Shown: one piece after another, positions 44,473 to 53,926 of the stretch | Numbering within the stretch: position 1 is the stretch's first letter | Layout of the letters: every line of letters begins with the position of its first letter | Assembly (NCBI GenBank): GCA_938009235.1 | Contig: CALLIK010000007.1 | Coordinates: 372,001 to 436,000, forward strand | Direction: 5' to 3' | Source: an uncultured Caulobacterales bacterium | GTDB lineage: Bacteria > Pseudomonadota > Alphaproteobacteria > Caulobacterales > Maricaulaceae | DNA: 64,000 nt | The notes under the pieces: generated by a model | What the model was told of the DNA's origin: nothing | Databases searched by the model: none | Seen by the model: only the letters and a program-made list of their open reading frames with translations | Translations under genes and position numbers: made by a program

Positions 44473-45630
44473 ATGCCTGCAATCGATTTCAAAAATCCAG
44501 ACTGGTATGACGAGGAAGACATCAACATCTTCCGTGAAGCCGTGAATGGTTTCTACACGCGCGAAATGGCGCCGCATGGCGAGAAGTTCCGTAAGAACAA
44601 AAAAGTCGACCGTGAATATTGGAACAAAGCTGGCGCGATGGGTCTTTTGAACTGCGCAATCCCTGAGGAATACGGCGGGGGCGGTGGTGACTATCGCCAT
44701 GAAATGATCATCATGGAAGAGCTTGTCAAAGCCAATGTCGACGGTTTTGGTCTTTCACTACATAACGCAATCGTTGCGCCTTATATCCTGCATTACGGTA
44801 CAGAGGAGCAAAAGCAAAAATGGTTGCCGCGCATGGCGTCTGGCGAACTCGTTGGCGCGATTGCGATGTCCGAGCCGGGCACAGGCTCTGATCTTCAAAA
44901 TGTTAAAACCAATGCCAAAAAAGACGGCAATGGTTGGATCATTAATGGCTCCAAAACCTTCATCACAAATGGCGGTACGGCCAACCTCATCGTCATTGTC
45001 TGTGATACGGGCGGCGAAGGGAAACATTCTAAATCCTTGATGGTTGTCGAGACAGATGACCTCGAAGGATTCCGTCGTGGCCGTATTCTCGACAAGGTCG
45101 GGATGGACGCACAAGATACAGCAGAGCTATTCTTTGACGACATGAAAGTGCCTGCGGATGCCTTGCTTGGTGAAGACACAGGCATGGGTTTTATTCAGTT
45201 GATGAAAGAACTCCCGCAGGAACGTTTGAACATTGCTGTTCAAGGCGTCGCGCAAATGGAAGCGGCCCTCGAAATGACAATTGAATATGTCAAAGATCGC
45301 AAAGCCTTTGGCCAACCGATTTTGAACTTCCAGAACACGCAGTTCGAACTCGCCGAATGTAAAACGATTGTCCACATCGCTAAGACTTTTGTCTATGATT
45401 GCGCTGACAAACATTTGCGGGGCGAGCTGGATACAGTCACGGCGTCGATGGCGAAATATTGGGTCACGGATAAAGAATGCGAAGTCATTGACCGCTGCCT
45501 CCAACTCTTTGGTGGCTACGGATTTATGAATGAATACCGCATTGGCCGCATGTATCGCGACAGCCGCGTGCAGCGGATTTACGGCGGCACGAATGAGATC
45601 ATGAAAATGGTCATCGCGCGCTCGCTCTAA
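44473..45630 (+). CDS. Acyl-CoA dehydrogenase, short/medium-chain type
   Basis: A 385-residue flavoprotein. AIAMSEPGTGSDLQNVKT and WIINGSKTFITNG are the FAD/substrate motifs, DRKAFGQPILNFQ and LFGGYGFMNEYRIGRMYRD are dimer/FAD contacts, and IYGGTNEIMKMVIAR ends the C-domain. It oxidises an acyl-CoA in a beta-oxidation-like route and passes electrons to ETF. The catalytic glutamate position was not fixed. It belongs to the MerR-governed cluster. Confidence 0.92.
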   Translation: MPAIDFKNPDWYDEEDINIFREAVNGFYTREMAPHGEKFRKNKKVDREYWNKAGAMGLLNCAIPEEYGGGGGDYRHEMIIMEELVKANVDGFGLSLHNAIVAPYILHYGTEEQKQKWLPRMASGELVGAIAMSEPGTGSDLQNVKTNAKKDGNGWIINGSKTFITNGGTANLIVIVCDTGGEGKHSKSLMVVETDDLEGFRRGRILDKVGMDAQDTAELFFDDMKVPADALLGEDTGMGFIQLMKELPQERLNIAVQGVAQMEAALEMTIEYVKDRKAFGQPILNFQNTQFELAECKTIVHIAKTFVYDCADKHLRGELDTVTASMAKYWVTDKECEVIDRCLQLFGGYGFMNEYRIGRMYRDSRVQRIYGGTNEIMKMVIARSL

Positions 45631-45637
45631 TAATATA

Positions 45638-45675
45638 TTTATACCGACGTAGCGCTATGTCTGCGTCGGTATAAA
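45638..45675. promoter_or_regulatory. 12-bp perfect inverted repeat ahead of the PaiB-like gene
   Basis: TTTATACCGACG and its exact complement flank 14 bases. There is no following T-run. ACGTAGCGCTATGT (45647-45660) inside it is a second near-palindrome on another centre. It lies 14 bp before the next start codon. Confidence 0.6.
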
Positions 45676-45689
45676 GTATAGTTGAAACT

Positions 45690-46283
45690 ATGTCTTACCC
45701 GCCACCCTATTACGTCGATGACACTTCTGATTACACTAACCGTATTATTGACACGCATGGCTTCGCGCTGCTGACGTCTTCTAATGTCGAAGGGCCGCTC
45801 GCGACGCATTTGCCAATGGTTCGGGACGGAGACTATCTCTACGGTCATATTGCTGCGAATAACCCGATGGCCGAGTTTATAGGCACGAGTATGGTTTTCC
45901 TCGCGGCGTTTCATGGCCCGCATGATTACATCTCTGCGACCCTTTATGAAAAACCCGAAAAATCAGTCCCGACGTGGGATTATACCGCGGTGCATGTTCA
46001 TGGCGTGACGACAGTATTGAATGCCGAAAACAGCGTTGATCGCATGGTCGAGCTGACGGATAAATACGAAGGACCTGATGGTTGGGCGATGGAAAATGCG
46101 GCCGCCTATGCTTCACGCCTCTTCCCGCATATCATCTATTTCGAAATGCGCATGGACACAGTTCGCGGCATCCGTAAATTGAGCCAAAATAAAGACGCTA
46201 CGACGCAAGCTAGAATACTCAAAAGTTTACGCGCCAAGGGAAATGACGCTCTCGCAGATGAGATTGCCCGAATACAAAAATAA
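45690..46283 (+). CDS. PaiB-like FMN-binding protein
   Basis: A 197-residue protein of the FMN-binding split-barrel PaiB family, described as negative transcriptional regulator in Bacillus. MSYPPPYYVDD, ATHLPMVRDGDYLYGHIAANNP and TWDYTAVHVHG are the family blocks. DNA binding is not evident from the sequence; a flavin-dependent enzyme role is equally possible. It follows a strong inverted repeat and precedes the enoyl-CoA hydratase by 20 bp. Confidence 0.87.
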   Translation: MSYPPPYYVDDTSDYTNRIIDTHGFALLTSSNVEGPLATHLPMVRDGDYLYGHIAANNPMAEFIGTSMVFLAAFHGPHDYISATLYEKPEKSVPTWDYTAVHVHGVTTVLNAENSVDRMVELTDKYEGPDGWAMENAAAYASRLFPHIIYFEMRMDTVRGIRKLSQNKDATTQARILKSLRAKGNDALADEIARIQK

Positions 46284-46303
46284 ACGCATAAGGAAAACAT
46301 AAG

Positions 46304-47002
46304 ATGGAAAAGCTCACCTATACGGTCAAAGACGGCGTCGCGATTATTGCATTGGATGATGGCAAAGCGAATGCGCTGGGTACGCAAACTTGGGCCGAGT
46401 TAAACGCGGCCCTCGATATGGCTGAAAAAGATGATGCGATTGTTGTCATCACGGGCCGCGAGGGTGTGATGTCTGGCGGCTTTGATCTGAAAGAAATGCA
46501 AGCCGGGCCACAAGAGTCGCTTTTGCTGACGTCCCTCGGGTCTAAATTTGCACGCCGTCTCATGGCGCATCCACGTCCTGTTATTATGGCGGCGACGGGT
46601 CACACGATTGCTATGGGTGCATTCCTCGCGATGGCCTGTGATTATTCCATGATCAAAGCAGGTAGCTTTAAGGTTGGGCTCAATGAGACTTTAATCGGTA
46701 TGACGATGCATAATTTTGGCATTGAAATGGGCCGTTATCACCTCACGAATGCGCACTTTAATCGCGGCGTTATCAACGGTGAAATCTTTGATCCGAAAGG
46801 CGCGATGCACGCAGGGTTCTTTGATAGGGTTGTCCCCGAAGACCAATGGCCAATGGCCATTCCAATGGTGGGTCAAATGTTCGGTCAAGCCAATCCAAAA
46901 GCCTTCCGTGAAACAAAACTCCGTAGCCGTAAGGCCCTATTTGCCATCTTAGATCAAGCCATCGAAGACGATCTCGATCCCGCTAAAGTCCACGCGATGT
47001 AG
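46304..47002 (+). CDS. Enoyl-CoA hydratase/isomerase family protein
   Basis: A 232-residue crotonase-fold protein. VMSGGFDLKEMQA forms the first oxyanion-hole segment and GHTIAMGAFLAMACDYSMI the second. The two glutamates of classical hydratases are not clearly in place (segment KVGLNETLIGMTMH has one), so hydratase, isomerase or hydrolase activity is possible. It fits the neighbouring acyl-CoA dehydrogenases as a downstream beta-oxidation step. Confidence 0.85.
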   Translation: MEKLTYTVKDGVAIIALDDGKANALGTQTWAELNAALDMAEKDDAIVVITGREGVMSGGFDLKEMQAGPQESLLLTSLGSKFARRLMAHPRPVIMAATGHTIAMGAFLAMACDYSMIKAGSFKVGLNETLIGMTMHNFGIEMGRYHLTNAHFNRGVINGEIFDPKGAMHAGFFDRVVPEDQWPMAIPMVGQMFGQANPKAFRETKLRSRKALFAILDQAIEDDLDPAKVHAM

Positions 47003-47041
47003 GGTTGCCTCTTAGGCGGGTCTTGATTTATAGGCCCGTCC

Positions 47042-47578
47042 ATGAACCAAAATAAAACGAAAATAATTTCAAAACACCTCTCTTACATCCTCAGACATAA
47101 ACCAGACGTTATCGGTCTGCAGCTAGATCCAAATGGGTGGGCTAACATTAATGAATTGATTTCTAAATCCCCCAAAATTTCGAACCGTGAACAAATATCC
47201 ACCGTTGTTACGGAAAATGACAAGCAACGTTTCATCATATCAGAAGACGGTACGCGTATTCGCGCAAACCAAGGTCACTCAATTTCGATAGACCTCGGCC
47301 TGAAATCCGTGTCGCCGCCAATAGTCTTGTATCATGGAACAGCCACACGCTTTATTGATCTGATAATGGATCAGGGCCTTAAAAAGATGAACCGTCACCA
47401 TGTCCATCTTTCTGCTGATTTTGAGACTGCGATGAGCGTTGGAAGCCGACACGGTAAGCCCGTCATTTTGCAAATAAATGTGGCGGCAATGGTCGAGGGT
47501 GGACATCACTTCTATATGTCAAAAAATAATGTTTGGCTGACGGAAGCTGTCCCCGTGGATTTTCTATCCCAAGCCTAG
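47042..47578 (+). CDS. kptA: RNA 2'-phosphotransferase
   Basis: A 178-residue Tpt1/KptA protein: transfers a 2'-phosphate from RNA to NAD+, giving ADP-ribose 1''-2''-cyclic phosphate. Active-site segments are all visible: SKHLSYILRHKP (Arg-His), IRANQGHS, LYHGTATRF and NRHHVHLSADFETA. In fungi the enzyme finishes tRNA splicing; bacteria lack that pathway, so its natural RNA substrate is unknown. The gene stands alone. Confidence 0.93.
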   Translation: MNQNKTKIISKHLSYILRHKPDVIGLQLDPNGWANINELISKSPKISNREQISTVVTENDKQRFIISEDGTRIRANQGHSISIDLGLKSVSPPIVLYHGTATRFIDLIMDQGLKKMNRHHVHLSADFETAMSVGSRHGKPVILQINVAAMVEGGHHFYMSKNNVWLTEAVPVDFLSQA

Positions 47579-47647
47579 TCAACTGCGCATAACCGATGGG
47601 TTAAATGCCGCACTGGCATAATCTGCCACGACCATTAGACAGCTCTC

Positions 47648-48532
47648 ATGAAACGACACACTTACCCCCTACGCGACGGCACATTATCCGCTCTCCATTT
47701 TGGAGATACGCGTGCGCCTGTGCGGGTGGTATTCCTTCATGCGAATGGATTTAACGCGCAATCTTACCGCGCTGTATTTGAGCCGCTTGGTGTGCATGCG
47801 GTTGCATTTGATATGCGCGGACACGGGCAGAGCCGTGATATGCCGCAGCCTCTAGATATGGTGAATTGGCATATTTTCCGCGATGATTGCGTTGAGTTTT
47901 TTGAGCGTCATTTGCCTGAATTAACGGACAGCCCTGTTGTGTTGGCAGGCCATAGCTTTGGCGCAGTCACAGCCGTTCTCGCTGCGCCGCAGTTGCAAGG
48001 TCGCCTAAGCGGTTATGTCGGGTTTGATCCTGTGTCCGTACCGCGCCTCTTTAGCCTGACATCGGCTTTGCCCGGCGGGCGGTCTTATATGAAACGCCGC
48101 GTTCCGATTGCGCGAAATGCAGGACGGCGGAAATCAGTTTTTGAAAGTCCCGAAGCGGCCTTTGCACGTTGGCAGGGGCGAGGGGCGTTTCGGGGTATGC
48201 CTGATGCTATCCTGCAAGACTATATTTCAGGCGGCCTGATTGAGTGCGCTGACGGAAGTTGGGAACTTGCTTGTGGTCCGAAATGGGAACAGGCGATCTT
48301 TGTCGCGCAATGGCATAATGTTTTTAAAGCCGCACGGGCCTTACCCGAAAATTCAACATTTATATATGCGGGTGGCCGTCCGCCAGTGTCCACCGCGCGC
48401 ACGCGCCGCGCGATTGAAAAAGCACGCGCAGGTATGACCGTGACTTTTGACCCTGCGTTGGGGCATCTCTTCCCCTTAACCAAACCCGAGTTGGCAACGG
48501 AGACTTTGCGGTCGGTGATTAACGCAGCCTAA
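47648..48532 (+). CDS. Alpha/beta hydrolase
   Basis: A 294-residue serine hydrolase. LHANGFNAQSY precedes the FDMRGHGQSRD loop; the nucleophile elbow is AGHSFGAVTA (GHSFG), and the final histidine is in DPALGHLFPL. A cap region occupies about 130-215. Substrate unknown. Its stop overlaps the end of the convergent thioesterase gene by 4 bp. Confidence 0.85.
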   Translation: MKRHTYPLRDGTLSALHFGDTRAPVRVVFLHANGFNAQSYRAVFEPLGVHAVAFDMRGHGQSRDMPQPLDMVNWHIFRDDCVEFFERHLPELTDSPVVLAGHSFGAVTAVLAAPQLQGRLSGYVGFDPVSVPRLFSLTSALPGGRSYMKRRVPIARNAGRRKSVFESPEAAFARWQGRGAFRGMPDAILQDYISGGLIECADGSWELACGPKWEQAIFVAQWHNVFKAARALPENSTFIYAGGRPPVSTARTRRAIEKARAGMTVTFDPALGHLFPLTKPELATETLRSVINAA

Positions 48533-49464
48533 GCGGTGATACCCTTCAGCGTACTTTGGGCCAACTGTGCCAAATCTGCGTCAGTGGCTTTGATTAACTT
48601 ACGCGCTTTCAGATCAAATTTGCATCCACTGGCTTGCATAGACACCCAGCTCTCGCCGCTGACGGGATCCACTACATTATGGACAAATTCGCGCGTATAA
48701 GCATTCGCCCCCGTCATCGCAGGCAGGTAAACATAGGCATCGCCGCGGCTAGGGTAGCGGTGAATAACAGCCCGCATCTCTAGGAGCGCCGCGCTTTTAC
48801 CGCTGGCTTGATATTCGGTGTCTTCAAATTCAGGCCATCCGTCTTTGAACCACCCGATCGTTGACGTTGTCCGTCCGAAAAAGCTGCCCATTGTGACACG
48901 TTGTGAAATGTCCAATTCCTCAAGACCAAAGACGCCTGTCCCGATGACTTTAGCGCCAGCTGCTTTGAGTGCTGACAGGCTCATACCGACATGATCGACG
49001 CTGCCGTCAATGTTGCGTGGCTTGGCAGGGCTTGGAATGTCGGCGGTAAGTTTCGGTGCGGCATCGCGGACGCGTTTCGGCCATGGGAAGACTTTGTCGG
49101 ACGGCAGATAAACGTGTTCGACGGTCTCAACTACTGTGGCGGCAATGCGTCCATCTCTGTGGGTCATGATATGGCAGAGCCTTGCCGTGCTTTCGTGCAG
49201 CTCAATAATAGTGGAGTTGATTTGTAAAGGGTCGCCAGGCCGTGCTTCGCCTTGATATTTAATATGCAGGTCACGGCATCGTACTGTACTGGCTGTGCCT
49301 GTTTTATATGCGGCGGTCAGACCTAATTGGATAATCAACCCGCGCCGCGCTTCGTCCGTTTTGTGAACATAGTGACGCATATTCATATGGCCAAGATCAT
49401 CACATTCCCAAGCCGAGCATTCGCCCGCCCAACTTTGGGTGAAACCGTCTAAAGAATTATACAT
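48529..49464 (-). CDS. Double hot-dog acyl-CoA thioesterase
   Basis: About 311 residues with two hot-dog modules. The first holds SAWECDDLGHMNMRHYVHKTDEA (4HBT-type, with the acidic residue and DxGHMN motif) and RCRDLHIKYQGEARPGDPL; the second (about 150-300) lacks that motif. It probably hydrolyses acyl-CoA thioesters. ATG 49464 is preferred; a further upstream ATG at 49491 would overlap zur. Confidence 0.78.
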   Translation of the reverse strand: MYNSLDGFTQSWAGECSAWECDDLGHMNMRHYVHKTDEARRGLIIQLGLTAAYKTGTASTVRCRDLHIKYQGEARPGDPLQINSTIIELHESTARLCHIMTHRDGRIAATVVETVEHVYLPSDKVFPWPKRVRDAAPKLTADIPSPAKPRNIDGSVDHVGMSLSALKAAGAKVIGTGVFGLEELDISQRVTMGSFFGRTTSTIGWFKDGWPEFEDTEYQASGKSAALLEMRAVIHRYPSRGDAYVYLPAMTGANAYTREFVHNVVDPVSGESWVSMQASGCKFDLKARKLIKATDADLAQLAQSTLKGITA

Positions 49465-49469
49465 AAACC

Positions 49470-49964
49470 TTAAGCCGCGCAGCTTGTGCAAGTGCCATAA
49501 TGCTCAACGACAGAACGGGTGATCGTAAACCCGTCAGGTTTGCATTCCCCGTGATCATGCGCATGACGCTCATCAACACGGTGGCATTTTTCACAGATAA
49601 AGAATTCGGCAAGATGTCGATGCGAGCCATCGCCATGATCGTGATTGTCGTCGTCTAAATGATTATGGTCGCAGGCGATGAAGGCGTTCAAGGCCTCAAC
49701 GCGATGGATTAATCCATGCCGTGATAAAAACTCCAACGCGCGGTAAACTGTTGGGGGTTTAGGGCTGCCAACATCCGGCCTCAGACGATCCAAGAGGTCA
49801 TAGGCTTTGACGGCTTTTCCGTCAGTGATGATCAGTTCCAGAACATGGGCGCGCAGAGGTGTGAATCTCTCATTCGCGCCTTCGACAATGCGGCGCGCTT
49901 GTTCGATGCGCGCAGGCAAATCTAAAGTTGGGTGTTCGTGATTATGTGTCTCGCTCATAGGCAT
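49470..49964 (-). CDS. zur: Fur-family regulator, Zur type
   Basis: A 164-residue metalloregulator. The DNA-binding domain includes PKPPTVYRALEFLSRHGLIHRVE; structural zinc is bound by two CxxC pairs (CEKC and CTSC). A long His/Asp-rich insert (DHNHLDDDNHDHGDGSHRH) and DERHAHDHGEC are typical of zinc-sensing members, so Zur is more likely than Fur. No zinc transporter genes lie beside it in this window. ATG 49958 is an alternative start. Confidence 0.82.
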   Translation of the reverse strand: MPMSETHNHEHPTLDLPARIEQARRIVEGANERFTPLRAHVLELIITDGKAVKAYDLLDRLRPDVGSPKPPTVYRALEFLSRHGLIHRVEALNAFIACDHNHLDDDNHDHGDGSHRHLAEFFICEKCHRVDERHAHDHGECKPDGFTITRSVVEHYGTCTSCAA

Positions 49965-50077
49965 ATCTATAGGTGAACCAAGCGTAGGCGTCCAACAGCA
50001 ATACGGTGTTGATGGGGACGTATGAAAAGGGTACAGGCGCGGCTTAGATTTAAGGGCCAGAGTGCCTACTAGCTGAA

Positions 50078-50878
50078 ATGGGGACTATTGTGGCCAAGAA
50101 AGACGAAGCGAAGCAACCGGAAGTATCCGGAAACGTCATGTTTTATGAAAACCCTGTACCGCTTACCAAAGATAAGCATGCCAAATTTGGTGTAAAAAAG
50201 GTCGACAAGCCATTCAAATTTATGGCTGACCAGCATTTTCTACCATTGACGGCACCTGAGTTTGGTCCTGCATCGACATCCATGCCAATCATTTTTGCGG
50301 GTGCAGATCGTACACCTCTCGCCGTTATGGGTATCCGTTCAGGCGAAAATCTTTTTGTCACTGACGGCCAGTTCGAAGTTGATTTCTATATGCCAGCTTT
50401 CGCACGCCGCTATCCATTCGTCCTAGCGGGTGACAATGCAAATGACCGTTTCGTTGTTTGTGTTGATGAAAAAGCCGAATGCGTGACAAATAAAAAGCCA
50501 GAACAACTTTTCTTTGATAAAGATGAAGCGTCAACTTTCACAAAAGAAGCTTTCCAGTTCTTGCAAACTTTTGAACGTGACCGTCAATCAACAGCGACAA
50601 TGATTAAACGTTTTGAAGAACTTGGTCTTTTTGAACCGAAAGAAATGAATTTCCAAGGTAACAATGCTGACGGCACGCCTGCGCCTAAGCAGAAAATTGC
50701 GGATTATTTCGCGGTTTCAGAAGAAAAGCTAAAAGCGCTTCCAGCTGAAACACTCGCTGAATTTGCTAAAAATGGCTACCTAGCTGTTGCCTATGCTCAC
50801 CTCATCAGTCTTGGAAATTGGCAGCGCCTTGTGAACATGACACTTCGTCGTTCACAGGCTGAGGCTGCTAAAGCCTAA
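50078..50878 (+). CDS. SapC family protein
   Basis: A 266-residue member of the SapC family, first described in the Campylobacter S-layer context and common in marine alphaproteobacteria. HFLPLTAPEFGPASTSMPIIF and MGIRSGENLFVTDGQFEVDFYMPAFARRYPFVL are the conserved blocks. No signal peptide is seen. Its molecular function is unknown. A terminator follows. Confidence 0.87.
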   Translation: MGTIVAKKDEAKQPEVSGNVMFYENPVPLTKDKHAKFGVKKVDKPFKFMADQHFLPLTAPEFGPASTSMPIIFAGADRTPLAVMGIRSGENLFVTDGQFEVDFYMPAFARRYPFVLAGDNANDRFVVCVDEKAECVTNKKPEQLFFDKDEASTFTKEAFQFLQTFERDRQSTATMIKRFEELGLFEPKEMNFQGNNADGTPAPKQKIADYFAVSEEKLKALPAETLAEFAKNGYLAVAYAHLISLGNWQRLVNMTLRRSQAEAAKA

Positions 50879-50901
50879 AAGCTTAAGCTGATAAAATTTC
50901 A

Positions 50902-50931
50902 AAAACCCGGCCCTTGAGGTCGGGTTTTTTT
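50902..50931 (+). terminator. Rho-independent terminator after sapC-like gene
   Basis: AAAACCCG pairs with CGGGTTTT around a short loop, ending in a T-run. Confidence 0.82.
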
Positions 50932-51006
50932 ATGTCTTCAAATCGATGAGGCTCGCGCACGCAATTGTGCATCGTATGTTAAAGGCTCAACGCCTATAGA
51001 TAGCTC

Positions 51007-53055
51007 ATGTTACGCACGATATTACTCACACTCGCTTTATGGATGATGGCTTTTCCTTCGCTCGCGCGCCAAAGCGTTCCGCTCGATACGGGGAACACAG
51101 TCATTTCACTGATGTCGGATCACGACACAGTCATGCCGGGACAAAGCTTCACAGTCGCGCTTCAGATGAAATTTGATGACCAGTGGTACACCTATTGGCG
51201 GAATGCAGGCGACAGCGGGGAGCCTGTCAATATAGCTTGGGATTTACCCGAAGGCGTGACTGCAGGCCCAATTCAGTGGCCGGTCCCAAAGATCAAAACG
51301 GTAGGCCCTATTAAATCCTACGCCATGGGCGGCGAAGTCTGGTTGCCAGTTCAGATAAATGTTGCGGAAAATATAGATCCGACACGGCCGATTACACTCA
51401 AAGCTCAAGCTTATTATTTGGTCTGTGACGATCTGTGTATTCCTGAAGATGGAGCGCTGTCCTTACCGATTGGCCTTGGAGCGGTTGAACAAAATGCTGA
51501 CCACGCGCTGCAAGTCAAAGCCGTCAGCGCCAAAATTCCGCAAATGGGGAGAGCATCAGGCGCAGCAACCCTAACGAATGGAAAACTCCATATTAATATT
51601 GCGGGCCTTGCAATTGGCTTTGAGGCGAATGCAATTTTCCCACATGAAAACCCAATCTTCGCCCACAGCGATCCAGTCGTTTTGGCTGAGGCTGAAAAGG
51701 GTGTCCGTTTTACGGCCACGCCAGGTTACGGATGGGATGAGGGCACACCAAAGAGTTTCGACGCGACCCTCGTATCCGTTGATGGCGCAGCGCAAATTGT
51801 TCGCGTGGCAACTGACAGTTCTGTGGATATTGGTGACCTGACCACAAAGGCGTCCAGTTCAACTTCAAGGCTTGGATTTTGGGGCGCTGCATTTGGCGCA
51901 TTTTTGGGCGGGTTAGTCCTAAATTTAATGCCATGCGTTTTCCCGATTATTTCACTCAAGGCTTTATCATTGGCTAACGCCGCGCATGGAGAACGCCGCG
52001 AAATTCGTCGCGCGGGTTGGGCCTATACGGCTGGCGTACTCATAAGTTTTGCTGTCTTTGCATTGATACTGATTGGTTTGAAAGCCGCAGGCGGATCTGT
52101 GGGGTGGGGCTTCCAATTACAGTCGCCATGGCTTGTGGGCTTACTGGCATTGCTCCTATTTGCGATTGGCTTGAATCTTTTGGGCGTGTTCGAATTGGGT
52201 GGACGTCTGCAGAATGTTGGGTCAGAAACCGTCAATCGTGGCGGCCCGTTCTCCAGCTTCCTAACGGGCGTATTGGCCGTCATCGTTGCCACACCCTGTA
52301 CCGCACCCTTCATGGCGGGCGCAGTTGGATATGCGTTGACGAGTTCTGGCATAATCAGTTTAACTGTTTTCCTCTCTCTCGGATTAGGCTTCGCGCTGCC
52401 GTTCTTGCTTTTGGCCTATGCGCCAGGATTGTTAGCGCGCCTGCCGAAGCCGGGCCCGTGGATGGATACATTCAAACAATTTTTAGCCTTCCCAATGTTT
52501 GCTGCCGCGATCTGGTTGGCGTGGGTTCTTGGTCTCCAAGCTGGCGCAACAGGTGTCGCAAAACTGTTGATGGGTGCGTTGATGTTGGCCTTTGCACTTT
52601 GGTTATTCCGTAAGGGCGGGACAATTTTGAAAGTCTTTGGCGTGCTTGCTTTATTGGCCGCTGTTATGCTTCCTGTCTCAGCTAAAACATCTTACGATGC
52701 ATCGGGCGGTGACGACTCATTGACATCGAACACATGGTCAGCCGACGCAGTCAAAATAGCGCAAGCAGAAGGCCGCCCCGTCTTTGTCGATTTCACAGCG
52801 GCGTGGTGCGTGACCTGCAAAGTGAATGAAGGCCTTGTTTTAAAGACAAGAAAATCTGCGGCTCTATTTGCGCGAACGGATACGGAATTCCTCGTTGCGG
52901 ATTGGACGAATAAGGATGATGTCATCGCGGCTGAATTGGAACGGTTTGGGCGCGCAGGCGTCCCGCTATATCTCGTTTATAGAGTTGGCGCATCAGAACC
53001 AGAAATTCTGCCTCAAGTTCTGACCTATGATATTCTAAAAGACGCTCTAGAGTAG
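51007..53055 (+). CDS. Thiol:disulfide interchange protein, DsbD/ScsB type
   Basis: A 682-residue membrane reductant carrier. After a signal peptide there is a periplasmic DsbD-alpha-like domain (about 25-265, cysteines in LVCDDLCIPEDGAL), then about eight membrane helices with the two redox cysteines in NLMPCVFPIISL and ATPCTAPFM, and a C-terminal thioredoxin domain with Trp600-Cys601-Val-Thr-Cys604. It moves electrons from cytoplasmic thioredoxin to periplasmic thiol proteins. Length and N-domain fit ScsB-like proteins as well as DsbD. Confidence 0.9.
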   Translation: MLRTILLTLALWMMAFPSLARQSVPLDTGNTVISLMSDHDTVMPGQSFTVALQMKFDDQWYTYWRNAGDSGEPVNIAWDLPEGVTAGPIQWPVPKIKTVGPIKSYAMGGEVWLPVQINVAENIDPTRPITLKAQAYYLVCDDLCIPEDGALSLPIGLGAVEQNADHALQVKAVSAKIPQMGRASGAATLTNGKLHINIAGLAIGFEANAIFPHENPIFAHSDPVVLAEAEKGVRFTATPGYGWDEGTPKSFDATLVSVDGAAQIVRVATDSSVDIGDLTTKASSSTSRLGFWGAAFGAFLGGLVLNLMPCVFPIISLKALSLANAAHGERREIRRAGWAYTAGVLISFAVFALILIGLKAAGGSVGWGFQLQSPWLVGLLALLLFAIGLNLLGVFELGGRLQNVGSETVNRGGPFSSFLTGVLAVIVATPCTAPFMAGAVGYALTSSGIISLTVFLSLGLGFALPFLLLAYAPGLLARLPKPGPWMDTFKQFLAFPMFAAAIWLAWVLGLQAGATGVAKLLMGALMLAFALWLFRKGGTILKVFGVLALLAAVMLPVSAKTSYDASGGDDSLTSNTWSADAVKIAQAEGRPVFVDFTAAWCVTCKVNEGLVLKTRKSAALFARTDTEFLVADWTNKDDVIAAELERFGRAGVPLYLVYRVGASEPEILPQVLTYDILKDALE

Positions 53056-53071
53056 GGCGCTGATTTAATAA

Positions 53072-53311
53072 TTATTCAGCGACGAGTTTAATCTCGTCAT
53101 CTTTCTCATCTGCTTCATAAACTAAAATGTCGGCAGGCTGACAGTTTAGCTCTCGGCACAAGGCATCTAGCGTTGAGAAGCGCACAGCTCTCGCTTTACC
53201 TGTCTTCAGAATCGATAGGTTCGCAAGTGTAATTCCGACGCGTTGCGCCAACTGGGTCAGCGACATTTTTCGATCCAACAAGACTCGATCTAAATTGACT
53301 TTAATCGCCAT
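53072..53311 (-). CDS. Small XRE/YozG-like regulator
   Basis: A 79-residue helix-turn-helix protein (LDRKMSLTQLAQRVGITLAN) followed by a short acidic end. YozG-like regulators are commonly paired with DUF2975 membrane proteins, as here: it starts one base from the end of the DUF2975 gene. The target is probably its own operon. Confidence 0.85.
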   Translation of the reverse strand: MAIKVNLDRVLLDRKMSLTQLAQRVGITLANLSILKTGKARAVRFSTLDALCRELNCQPADILVYEADEKDDEIKLVAE

Positions 53312-53859
53312 TAGATCGTCAACTCTTGTTCAGCCCGCAGCGCAGCGCCGTGGCGGAAGGCTTCGGAAATAACGGCAATGATGAAAATAAAGAACCAAGC
53401 CCAAATCCGAATATCGAGCCGTGACCCATCTACACCCGCATCACCTTCAATGGACCCAAAGATAAAATTGGAGATCATACGAAACACTTCAGTTGCAGCA
53501 ATCATCACCCAAATATTGCGCAGGCGCGCGACATTCTCTGGCATGAAGGGATCGCCGTGAATCACGGTCGCCACAACACGGCGGAGTAAGCGCAAGACGT
53601 AAAACCAACCCGCAGCCACAATAGAGCCAGACAAACAAAGCCCTGCCATCGTGGAGCTGCTCAAATTATTGGGCAAATCTAAAGTGAAGCTTTCACGTAA
53701 ACTCGGGATGGCCATGAAACTTGCCATCAGCAGAAACGCGATAAATCCAATCGCCAATCCAACCTGTCCCACGATGAGGAGGATGGATAAAGCCTTGGCC
53801 ATCGATGCGCTACTGCCAGCGGGCAATGTGGTTGAATCTGAGTCGGTCAACATTTTCAT
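53311..53859 (-). CDS. DUF2975 membrane protein
   Basis: About 182 residues with four membrane helices (about 20-45, 60-85, 110-135 and 150-170), matching DUF2975. The pairing with a YozG-like HTH protein is recurrent in bacteria and suggests a membrane sensor-regulator pair, but the signal is unknown. ATG 53859 is preferred; an ATG two codons later and a longer form at 53901 are possible. Confidence 0.82.
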   Translation of the reverse strand: MKMLTDSDSTTLPAGSSASMAKALSILLIVGQVGLAIGFIAFLLMASFMAIPSLRESFTLDLPNNLSSSTMAGLCLSGSIVAAGWFYVLRLLRRVVATVIHGDPFMPENVARLRNIWVMIAATEVFRMISNFIFGSIEGDAGVDGSRLDIRIWAWFFIFIIAVISEAFRHGAALRAEQELTI

Positions 53860-53926
53860 ATTGATAAACAGTAATTGACGACATGCAAGCGTTGCAGACA
53901 CGCGGCGGGGGCCCTAAGGCGCTCCC

